Positions 7,754 to 14,956 of a stretch of DNA of 38,567 nt are shown one piece after another (within the stretch, counting starts at the first letter, position 1; each line of letters opens with the position of its first letter). Both the position numbers and the translations under genes were made by a program. The notes beneath the pieces were generated by a model. It made no database searches, was not told the origin of the DNA, and worked only from the letters and a program-made list of their open reading frames with translations. The stretch comes from Pseudomonadota bacterium (GTDB lineage: Bacteria; Myxococcota_A; Polyangia; Polyangiales; JAFGIB01): positions 1 to 38,567 of the forward strand of contig JADGRE010000027.1 in assembly GCA_017881185.1 (NCBI GenBank). Reading direction: 5' to 3'.

Positions 7754-8803
7754 CTACGCTTGCAGGTGCACGATGGACACGAAGCGTTGCGCGTCGCGCA
7801 AGCCGACGGCGGCAAAGCAGCGCGCGCCCTTGTCGACCAGGGTCGCGGTCCACTCGCCGTCGGCGGCGATGGGGCCGTGCTCGGTGATTTCCGAGCGCAC
7901 GACGCGTTCGTGGTCGGGGCGAATGGTAACCACGCGCACGGCCAGCTCGCCGGCGTTGCCGAGCAGGGCACGCGCACGCGCTTGGCCCTCGTTCGTGATG
8001 CTCCAGCGCAGGCGCAGGGCACCGGGCTGCTGCTGATCGCACTCGATGTGGTCGGCGCTCTCGGGCAGCGCGGCCTGGGCGCCGCTCGCTGGTTTCGGCA
8101 GCTCGCCTGCAGCGAAGGCCGGCGCGGTGTTGTGCCGCAACGCCTCGGCCTCTTGCAACAAAACGTTGTCTGCGCTGTTCTTGGCGATCAGCTCCTCGTA
8201 GATGGCCAGCGCGCGCTCGCGGTGGCCTTGGCTCGCGAGCAGACGAGCCATGGAGTGCGTGCGGATGGGCTCTTCCACGAAGGTGCGCGTGGAAGCGGTG
8301 TCGGGCGCCGACCGGAACGCGGGCGTGGCCGCGGGAACGGGCGTTGGCGTCGTGGAGGGTGTTGCGGTCGGGGTTGCGGCGGGCGTTGCGGCCGGCGGGC
8401 GCGGGTTACTGCTGACAGCTGCAACGTCGTTCACGACTGGCTTGTCGAACACGCGGTGGCCCACCGCCGACTCCGGTGGCTGGCTGTGCGAGGTGGTGCC
8501 GCGCGCCGGGCTGACGGCTGGGCTGACCGCGTCGGGCTTCTTCGGGCGACCGGGCAGCGACACGCGTGCGCGCAGGCGTGCGAGCGCATCCCAGGGGCTG
8601 GGCAGCGAGCTGACCGCGCTGCCCAAAAGCGACTCCACCACGCGCCGCGCGTCGCCTGCGCTGCGTACGTTGGCGTAGTCGTGGCGCACAATCAGATTCA
8701 CGAGCTCGCCGCGCGTGCGTCGTTCGGCATGACCGATGCCGCGCTTGCAGGCCTCGGTCTCCAGCATTTGTCGTGTCCAAGCATCGATGCGGGTCAGATC
8801 CAC
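7754..8803 (-). CDS. Hypothetical protein with TPR-like repeat and C-terminal beta domain
   Basis: 349 residues from GTG 8803, which has GGAG 8 bases upstream and overlaps the end of ribF by 10 bp. The N-terminal 80 residues are helical (RTRGELVNLIVRHDYANVRSAGDARRVVESLL), followed by a Pro/Thr-rich disordered linker with TPTATPSTTPTPVP, then a single TPR-like helix pair (MARLLASQGHRERALAIYEELIAKN) and a beta-rich C-terminal domain (LRLRWSITNEGQARARALLG ... DGEWTATLVDKGARCFAAVGL) that weakly recalls DUF4912. No signal peptide, so cytoplasmic. Function unknown; the position after ribF may be incidental. Confidence 0.75.
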   Translation of the reverse strand: MDLTRIDAWTRQMLETEACKRGIGHAERRTRGELVNLIVRHDYANVRSAGDARRVVESLLGSAVSSLPSPWDALARLRARVSLPGRPKKPDAVSPAVSPARGTTSHSQPPESAVGHRVFDKPVVNDVAAVSSNPRPPAATPAATPTATPSTTPTPVPAATPAFRSAPDTASTRTFVEEPIRTHSMARLLASQGHRERALAIYEELIAKNSADNVLLQEAEALRHNTAPAFAAGELPKPASGAQAALPESADHIECDQQQPGALRLRWSITNEGQARARALLGNAGELAVRVVTIRPDHERVVRSEITEHGPIAADGEWTATLVDKGARCFAAVGLRDAQRFVSIVHLQA

Positions 8804-9756
8804 GACTCCAGCTCCTTCTTGCGCTTGGCCAGCAACTCTCTGCCAGTATCGCAGTCGCGGGTGATTTGTGCGCGTAACTCGTCAAGTCCCGAAAAGCGCA
8901 TTTCCCCGCGCAGCCGCTCCACGAAGCCCATGCGCAGGCTCGCGCCGTAGATGTCGGCGTCGAAGTCGAACAGATGCACCTCGACGCTGCGGCCGGCAGC
9001 CATGGTCGGGCGCGTGCCGAGGTTGGCGACGCCGAGCAAGAGCTGCGAGCGTTCGGGGCAGAGCACGCGCGCCACCACGGCGTACACGCCGTCGCTCGGA
9101 GGCAGCACGGGCTCGGCCGCCAAGTTGGCAGTGGGGAAGCTCAGCGTGCGGCCGCGTTGATCGCCGCGCACCACCGTTCCCGTGAGCTCGTGCAGCCGGC
9201 CGAGCAGCTGCGCTGCATGCGCGACTTCACCTGCGCGCAGCGCGTGGCGAATCGCGCTCGACGAGACGCGCTCGCCTTGCAAGAGTACCGGTGCTTCGAT
9301 GAGCGTGGCGAAGCCGTGCTGTTTGCCGAGCGTCTGCAAGAGTGCGACGTCGCCGGCGCGCTTGCAGCCGAAGCGAAAGTCGGGACCCACCACCAGCGCC
9401 TTGGCGCCTTGATCGAGCAGCGAACGGATGAACGCTTCCGGCGACAGGCCGGCGAACTCGCGCGTGAAGGGCTGAACGATGACCGAGTCGACACCGGCCG
9501 CGCGCAAGAGCTCCGCGCGTCGTGCTTGCAGGGTGAGCACGGCGGGCGCGTGCTCCGGGTCGAGCAGAGCCGCCGGATGCGGGTCGAAGGTGAGCGCGCG
9601 CGTCGCAAGCCCGTGCTCGCGCGCGTAGGCGCGGGCTGTACGCACAAGGGCCTGGTGGCCGAGGTGTACGCCATCGTGGTTGCCGGGCGCGATCACCGAA
9701 GGCGTGGGCGTGCTGGCCACTTGGCTCGCTTCGACTTGACCGGGTACGCCCTGCAT
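8794..9756 (-). CDS. ribF: Bifunctional riboflavin kinase / FAD synthetase
   Basis: 320 residues, normal length for RibF. The N-terminal FAD synthetase domain has the nucleotidyltransferase motif GNHDGVHLGH (Phe of the usual GNFDGVH is His here), TFDPHP, and GPDFRFG and SSSAIR in the expected order. The C-terminal riboflavin kinase domain starts with GTVVRGDQRGRTLSFPTANL, with the GxxRGRxLGFPTAN motif, and continues with GVYAV and VANLGTRPT and VEVHLFDFDADIYG. It converts riboflavin to FMN and then FAD with two ATP. Cytoplasmic. The downstream gene overlaps by 10 bp. Confidence 0.96.
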   Translation of the reverse strand: MQGVPGQVEASQVASTPTPSVIAPGNHDGVHLGHQALVRTARAYAREHGLATRALTFDPHPAALLDPEHAPAVLTLQARRAELLRAAGVDSVIVQPFTREFAGLSPEAFIRSLLDQGAKALVVGPDFRFGCKRAGDVALLQTLGKQHGFATLIEAPVLLQGERVSSSAIRHALRAGEVAHAAQLLGRLHELTGTVVRGDQRGRTLSFPTANLAAEPVLPPSDGVYAVVARVLCPERSQLLLGVANLGTRPTMAAGRSVEVHLFDFDADIYGASLRMGFVERLRGEMRFSGLDELRAQITRDCDTGRELLAKRKKELESWI

Positions 9757-9947
9757 CGTCAGATGGCGCGGATTATGGCTCGCGTGGGCAGGGGGTCAAA
9801 GGGGGTAGGCTTCGTGGCGGCGGATTTGTCCGGTGAACGACACCGTGGGCGCCCACGCAAATCGGTGGTGGGCGCGTGAGCCGGCGCAAGGGGCGAGTTG
9901 ACCCGGGGTCGGACGCTCAGGCATCGTTCTGCTTCCCGGAGGTATCG

Positions 9948-10214
9948 ATGGTGCAGAGGCCGCAACGCAGCGCAGAAGACGAGCTTTCCAAGCTGTCGTT
10001 CGAAGACATTCTGCAGCGATTGTCGGTCGTGGTGAAACAGCTCGAAGACGGGGAGATCCCGCTCGAGCAGGCGCTGCTCACCTTCGAACAGGGCATCGCG
10101 CTCTCCCGCATGGGTGGCAAGCGTCTGGACGAGGCCGAGCGGCGCATCGAAGTGCTGCTGCGCGACGAAAATGGGGTGCAGACGCGCCCGCTGGAGGAGT
10201 CTGACGATGAGTGA
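9948..10214 (+). CDS. xseB: Exodeoxyribonuclease VII small subunit
   Basis: 88 residues, typical for XseB. The family core LSFEDILQRLSVVVKQLEDGEIPLEQALLTFEQGIAL is complete, followed by CxxxL-like helix LDEAERRIEVLL. It forms the helical sheath subunits of ExoVII with XseA, which degrades single-stranded DNA. xseA is not in this window. ATG 9948 has GGAGG 7 bases upstream; the longer frame from 9876 lacks one. The stop overlaps the next gene by 8 bp. Confidence 0.95.
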   Translation: MVQRPQRSAEDELSKLSFEDILQRLSVVVKQLEDGEIPLEQALLTFEQGIALSRMGGKRLDEAERRIEVLLRDENGVQTRPLEESDDE

Positions 10215-11175
10215 CGAGGTCATCACGATCACCACCGCGTTCGGCGATGTCGCCGAGCTCGGTCAAGGCTACATGAACCGCGCCGACGGCGAGCGCATCC
10301 TCTTGCCACTGTCGATCGAGAACGCGGTGGGCGATGGCGTGCGTTTCATCGTGCAGCTGGTCGACGGCACGCCTGCGTTTGCAGGCGCCGGGCGCTGCGT
10401 GCAGGCGAGCGATCAGGGCGACACCGTCGCCGCCGAGGAGCGCTTCGAGACGCTGCTCGACAACCTGGCGTTCGATGACCGCTCGCGGCCGGTCTACGAG
10501 TACATCGTGGCGGTGCGACAAGCGGTGTATGCAGCCGGCGGCGGCGACGCGCAGGCGCAACCTGGCGAGGCCGATGCAGCTGCGGCGGCCGACGCGGCCG
10601 ACGCGGCCGACGACGAGTCCACCGCGTTCGTGGACTCGTCGTCGATGCAAGCGGCGGCACAGGGCGAGACCGAGGTCATCGAAGCAGAAGCAGAAGCCGA
10701 ATCGGCTTCGATGGAAATCGGGGATGCAGGCATGGACCTCGCGGCGGAAGTCTCGCTGGCTAGCGTGGCGCCACCGTCGGCAGGCCCGCTCAGCGCACCG
10801 CCGCGCACCGACTTCGAAGCGACGATCGAGCCGACCACCGAAGGCGACACCGAGCTCGCGAGCGCTGCGGGCGCGGCCTACGCCCAGCCGGAAGCGAGCC
10901 CCGCCTACGCGTCGGTGCCCGCCACGGCTGCGGTGGAGTCGCTGCCTCCGATGGAGCTGCCGCCTGTCACGACCGAGCCGCTGCCCACCGGCATGCTCAA
11001 GCGGCCTGCGCTGGCCGCGCACTGGCAGCCCGCGGCGCCCCAGCCACCGCGCGCGACCAAGGGCACGGGGCTGTTCCGCTATGCGCCGGGCACCCTGCCG
11101 GTGCCCGCGCAGCCGCCGCGACCGCAGCTCGATCCTTCTCAGTGGGTGCAGCCCGCGGCTGCGCCCGCGAGCTGA
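10207..11175 (+). CDS. PilZ-like N-terminal domain protein with long disordered tail
   Basis: 322 residues from ATG 10207, with GGAGGAG upstream and an 8-bp overlap with xseB. The first 90 residues (MSDEVITITTAFGDVAELGQ ... ERILLPLSIENAVGDGVRFIVQLVDGTPAFAGAGRCV) resemble the PilZ-like barrels found at the N-termini of many myxobacterial proteins, but no clear RxxxR motif is visible, so nucleotide binding is doubtful. Residues about 115-320 are Ala/Pro/Glu-rich and disordered (ADAADAADD repeats, EAEAEAE), ending with a short conserved-looking segment GTGLFRYAPGTLPVP. Cytoplasmic; role unknown, possibly polarity or motility scaffolding (speculative). Confidence 0.7.
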   Translation: MSDEVITITTAFGDVAELGQGYMNRADGERILLPLSIENAVGDGVRFIVQLVDGTPAFAGAGRCVQASDQGDTVAAEERFETLLDNLAFDDRSRPVYEYIVAVRQAVYAAGGGDAQAQPGEADAAAAADAADAADDESTAFVDSSSMQAAAQGETEVIEAEAEAESASMEIGDAGMDLAAEVSLASVAPPSAGPLSAPPRTDFEATIEPTTEGDTELASAAGAAYAQPEASPAYASVPATAAVESLPPMELPPVTTEPLPTGMLKRPALAAHWQPAAPQPPRATKGTGLFRYAPGTLPVPAQPPRPQLDPSQWVQPAAAPAS

Positions 11176-11179
11176 AGCG

Positions 11180-12056
11180 TCAGCGCAAGCGCCGCAGCAG
11201 ATAGAACGCGTGCTCGCGCGTGCCCGGGTCGTTGCGTGGCGGGTCGTCCAGCGCGACCGCCCAGTCGAGCACGAAGTCGGCGTTGTGATTGGGCAGCACG
11301 CGGTAGAGCCGGGTGTGTCCAGGCAGCACGCTGGTAAGGCGCGGGTCTTGCTGCACGCGTCGCGCCAGCTGCGGCGCCGTGGACCTGGCAAACGCGAGGA
11401 AGTCGCTGTCGAGGCTCTCCTGCAGCGCGAGCGGAACGTCGAGCAAGCTGCCGTCGAACAGCGCTTGCTGCACCGCGTATTGCTGCGGATGTGGCACGAA
11501 CATGAACACGGGATCGAGCGCGTAGAGCGCCGCGATGGCGGCGGCGGCGAGGTAGCGCTCGCGCGCGCACTGGAACGTGAACCACAAGAGTAAGGTCACT
11601 GCGAGCAGCTCCGGGCGCAGGCGTACCGCACGCAAAGCAAGTGTGCCGCTCGCCAGGATGAGCAGCATGGTCCACAGCGCGCCGCGCCAGCCGAGCGCGC
11701 GGCCGGCGAGCACCACGACGCTCGTCAGCAGGGTTGCGTCGAGCAGCGCGAGCGCCAGCTTGCCGCCCTCGGTCGAGCCGGAGAACGGCGCGAGCGCCAG
11801 GTGAAAGAGTAGCTCCTTGTCGCCGAAGCCCGCGTGCATGACGCTGAAGCGCGCCCACGGCAGCGAATGCAACATGCCGTGCTGCGCGTACGCGCGTGCG
11901 GCGGCAAGATGAAAGTAAGAGTCGCCGTCGTAGAGCAGCTCCAGCGGCGAATACGCGACCCAGAAGAACGCGGGTGAAGCCGAGACCACAGCACAGCGCG
12001 AGCAGCCAATGCGCGCGGCTGTCGGGGTCGTCGAGCGTGGCGAGCAGCTTGTACAT
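11180..12056 (-). pseudogene. GT-C-like membrane protein, probably frameshifted near its N-terminus
   Basis: The main frame, 11989 to 11180 (269 residues), begins inside a hydrophobic segment and soon reads LLYDGDSYFHLAAARAYAQHG, the acidic first-loop motif of GT-C glycosyltransferases of the oligosaccharyltransferase/PMT type, then several membrane helices. A second frame starting at ATG 12056 reads MYKLLATLDDPDSRAHWLLALCC, a plausible cytoplasmic start and first half of helix 1, and joins the main frame if one base is gained or lost near 11980-12000. Even combined it has only about 290 residues, short for GT-C enzymes. Alternatives: a sequencing error, or a functional short protein starting at GTG 11989. 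It follows the sulfatase-fold gene by 40 bp in the same direction. Confidence 0.55.
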
Positions 12057-12096
12057 GGCGCGATGGACTTGGGGGCGGTAGCGTGCGCCGCGTGGC

Positions 12097-14478
12097 TCAG
12101 TGTACGGAAGCGGTCGCGTAGCCCAGCGCGTGCAGCTGCGCCACCGTGGCGGCATCCAGAGGCGCGGTTTCGGTGGGCAGCGCGGCGGGGGAGTTCGGGC
12201 TCTGTGCGTCGAGCGCGAGACCGAGCAGCGCGCGCGCGTAGCGCACGGCGATCGGGCGATCGGCGGCGAGATCCACATGCTCGCCTGGATCGCGCGCCAG
12301 ATCGTACAGCCGCGTGCGCGAGACGCCGTGTGCCACGAGCTTGAATCGGCCCACGGTCAGTGTGCGCCAGCCCTGCATGAAGCCCGACACCGTGTAGCGT
12401 GGCGCATCGGGTTGCTCTCCAAGCAGCAGCGGGAGAAACGATCGACCTGTCAGGCTCGCGGGCGCGGTCTGGCCCAGCGCTTCGAGCAGCGTGGGCATGA
12501 CATCGACCAGCCCCACGTCGCCATGCACCGCGTGGCCGTCACTACCGGCCGTGGGCAGATGCACGATCAGCGGCACGTGCAAGAGCTCGTCGTACACGGT
12601 GTGGCCGTGGCCGACCGAGCCGTGCTCCCAGAACTCTTCGCCGTGGTCCGAGGTCAAGATCACCAGCGTGTCGTGCGCAAGCCCGCGCGCGCGCAGGCCG
12701 TCTAGAATCACGCCCAGGTAGGCGTCGTGGTAGCTGACCTCGGCGTCGTACAGCGCGACCAAGTGCTCGCGATCGCGATCGCTCACCGGCTGCGTGCCGG
12801 CTTTGATCTTCTCGAGCAGGTTGTGGTTGCCGTGGAAGTTGATCGGCCCGTCGTAGGGCAGGGGGTCGTACATCGACAGGAAGTGCGGCGGTGGCTTGTA
12901 CGGAACGTGGGGGTCCACGGTGTGCACGTACAAGAAGAAGGGCTGGCCTTTCGGGCGAGCATCGAGCCACGCCAGTACGTCAGCTGCAACGTACTGCGCG
13001 ACATTGGGTCGACCTTCGTGCAGGTAGTTGCGGAAGTCGTCGAAGCCCTGCGCGAAGCCGAACTTCTCCGACACGTAGCCGTTGGCGACGAAAGCGCCCG
13101 TGTGGAAGCCGGACGCACGCAGGCGCTCGGCCATGGTCTGCGCGGCTTGCGGCAGCACGGCGTCGTCGGTGTACACCTGGTGCTGCCAGGGGAACAGCGA
13201 GGTGAACAGCGTCGCGACGCTGGGCTTGGTCCAGTTCTCCTGCGCGCGGGCGTCGAGCATCACGGCGGTTTCGGGCAACCAGCGACCGAGGGCCGGCGTG
13301 GCCACGCGCGTGCGCGGATTATAGGCAGTCAGCCGGTCGGGCCGCAGCGTGTCCACCAGCACGACCACGGCATTCCTGGCCGGCCGGAAGCTGGAACGCT
13401 GCTCGCTGCCGTCGTCGATGGTGACCACGCAAGGCGAATCGAGCACGAGCTCGGTCTGCTCGGCTTCGAGATCGATGCGGGCGAGCTCGCCACCGAGTGA
13501 CGACAGATCGATGTCGAAGCTCCGCGCACCCGGCCCTACGGGCAGTGACGCGAGCAGCAGGGGCGCCGAGCCATCGCGCGCTGCGCTCACCCGCAGCCGG
13601 CCGGCCCGCTGCGCGCTCACGCTGCCGCGCAGCGAAGCACCCGCCGGCAGCTGCAGCGCGTAGCCAACGCGCGTGCCAGCATGCACTTGCAGTTGCTCCG
13701 TCGTCAGCTGTGCGTGCTGTGCCGCCATTGGCTGCAGTGGCTGCGAGTCTTCGGCGGAGCCGGCCGGTCGTGCTTCGAGCAGGTCCAACGCGAGTGCGCC
13801 GGCCACTCTTCGCGGTAGCTGAAACTCCAGCTCGAGCCAGTTGTCGCCGTTGGCGACGAACCCCCGCGACAGTCGCCAGCTCACGCTCTGCCAACCCATG
13901 CCGCTCAGGCTTCGGGCCGGCAGCGCGTGGCCCGCGAGCTTCGCCTGCAGCACGCCCGGAGCAAAGCTGCGGGCGCGCAGCCACAGGGTGTGTGCCACTG
14001 CGGCGTCGAGTGGCACACTCAGCTGCAGCTGACCGCTCTTCGAAAGCTCTGCGCTCGCGCCGTCCAGGGTGCGCCGCTCCATCGCCGGGGCGAGCCAGCC
14101 CCCGAGGGTGTACTGAGCATCCGAGGCCTGACCCAGATCGAGTACCCGCGTCGTGCCGCGCCGCAGCTCGGCACGCTCGGGATGGTGTGCCAGCGCGTAG
14201 TGCACGCGCAGCCGCGGGCTTGGCGTCGCCGGGCTCGTCAGGTGAGTCGCCAGCGGGCTGGCTGCTGCGGCAGCTGTCGCCGGTCCCGCCGATCCGAGCG
14301 CGCTCGCGGCGGCGCTTGCTGTGGCCGCTGCGGCCAGGCCCGAGCCGTCCGTGCGTCGCGAGTCCGCGCTCGCGCCAGCGCGGCCGTGCGCTGGGCCCGC
14401 GCTGTGGCACGCGCTCGCGCCAAGCAGGCACAGCGACCACGACAGCCGGCGCCAGCCGCTCGATCCGCGCTTTGGCAT
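12097..14478 (-). CDS. Sulfatase-fold phosphotransferase/hydrolase lipoprotein with Thr nucleophile
   Basis: 793 residues from ATG 14478. The N-terminus (MPKRGSSGWRRLSWSLCLLGASAC) looks like a lipoprotein signal. Residues about 30-365 are beta-rich and not assigned. The catalytic domain (about 368-793) shows the alkaline phosphatase superfamily pattern: VVLVDTLRPDRL with metal ligand Asp376, NWTKPSVATLFTSLFP, TVDPHVPYKPP, and LTSDHGEEFWEHGSVGHGHTVYDELLHVPLI. The formylglycine site CxPSR is replaced by TKPSV (Thr417), so classical sulfatase activity is unlikely; a Thr nucleophile as in LtaS-type phosphoglycerol or phosphoethanolamine transferases is more likely (inference). Probably acts on envelope glycolipid or polymer outside the inner membrane. 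Confidence 0.88.
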   Translation of the reverse strand: MPKRGSSGWRRLSWSLCLLGASACHSAGPAHGRAGASADSRRTDGSGLAAAATASAAASALGSAGPATAAAAASPLATHLTSPATPSPRLRVHYALAHHPERAELRRGTTRVLDLGQASDAQYTLGGWLAPAMERRTLDGASAELSKSGQLQLSVPLDAAVAHTLWLRARSFAPGVLQAKLAGHALPARSLSGMGWQSVSWRLSRGFVANGDNWLELEFQLPRRVAGALALDLLEARPAGSAEDSQPLQPMAAQHAQLTTEQLQVHAGTRVGYALQLPAGASLRGSVSAQRAGRLRVSAARDGSAPLLLASLPVGPGARSFDIDLSSLGGELARIDLEAEQTELVLDSPCVVTIDDGSEQRSSFRPARNAVVVLVDTLRPDRLTAYNPRTRVATPALGRWLPETAVMLDARAQENWTKPSVATLFTSLFPWQHQVYTDDAVLPQAAQTMAERLRASGFHTGAFVANGYVSEKFGFAQGFDDFRNYLHEGRPNVAQYVAADVLAWLDARPKGQPFFLYVHTVDPHVPYKPPPHFLSMYDPLPYDGPINFHGNHNLLEKIKAGTQPVSDRDREHLVALYDAEVSYHDAYLGVILDGLRARGLAHDTLVILTSDHGEEFWEHGSVGHGHTVYDELLHVPLIVHLPTAGSDGHAVHGDVGLVDVMPTLLEALGQTAPASLTGRSFLPLLLGEQPDAPRYTVSGFMQGWRTLTVGRFKLVAHGVSRTRLYDLARDPGEHVDLAADRPIAVRYARALLGLALDAQSPNSPAALPTETAPLDAATVAQLHALGYATASVH

Positions 14479-14607
14479 CGCTGGAGAATCTATCACCCAG
14501 CACCTGGCACTGCACAAAAGGTGAGCGTTCGCGCGTGGCACCCGGCGCCGCCGGTTTTTGTGGGCGTTTAGATCGCGCTCGGCCGCGGCTCATGTACTAT
14601 CCGGTCC

Positions 14608-14946
14608 GTGCCCCAACGCCGTGCAACAGTCTGGCTCTCGAGCGGGTTCGCGGTCGCGCTGATCGCGCTGATCACCCGCCCGAGCCCCGCCTACGCCGAC
14701 GCCGTCGTGACGGTGCAGCTCAAAGATCCGCAGGGCCAGCCCGCCGACGGCAAGGTCATGCTCTCTGGCAGCGACGGCAAGCCCGTGGCCTCGTGCAGCA
14801 CGCAGTCAGGGCGTTGTGAAATGCATGCAGTTCCGGGTGGCAGCTTCACCGTCAGCGTGGAGCCCGTGAAGGGCAACGCGCCCAAGCCCCGCAAGGTGAT
14901 GATTCCACCGAGCGGCAACGTTTCGTTGATGGTCGCCACCGGCTGA
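14608..14946 (+). CDS. Small secreted protein with carboxypeptidase-regulatory-like fold
   Basis: 112 residues starting at GTG 14608. A signal peptide (RATVWLSSGFAVALIALITRPSPAYADA) precedes a single beta-sandwich domain of the type VVTVQLKDPQGQPADGKVMLSGSDGKPVASCSTQSGRCEMHAVPGGSFTVSVEP, as in carboxypeptidase-regulatory or Cna-B-like modules, with one likely disulfide (SCSTQSGRC). Periplasmic or surface. The gene ends 10 bp before the OmpA-family gene, which also carries such modules, so the two are probably co-transcribed and may act together. A TACTAT hexamer ends 7 bases before the start codon, so a leaderless mRNA is possible. Confidence 0.75.
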   Translation: MPQRRATVWLSSGFAVALIALITRPSPAYADAVVTVQLKDPQGQPADGKVMLSGSDGKPVASCSTQSGRCEMHAVPGGSFTVSVEPVKGNAPKPRKVMIPPSGNVSLMVATG

Positions 14947-14956
14947 CCCACTGCGC

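Noticed and set aside
9842-9857. Palindrome CGTGGGCGCCCACG between ribF and xseB
   Set aside because: Single palindrome without promoter or repeat context; could be chance in high-GC DNA.
9174-9879. Long plus-strand frame antisense to ribF
   Set aside because: ribF motifs are complete on the minus strand; the antisense product is compositionally random.
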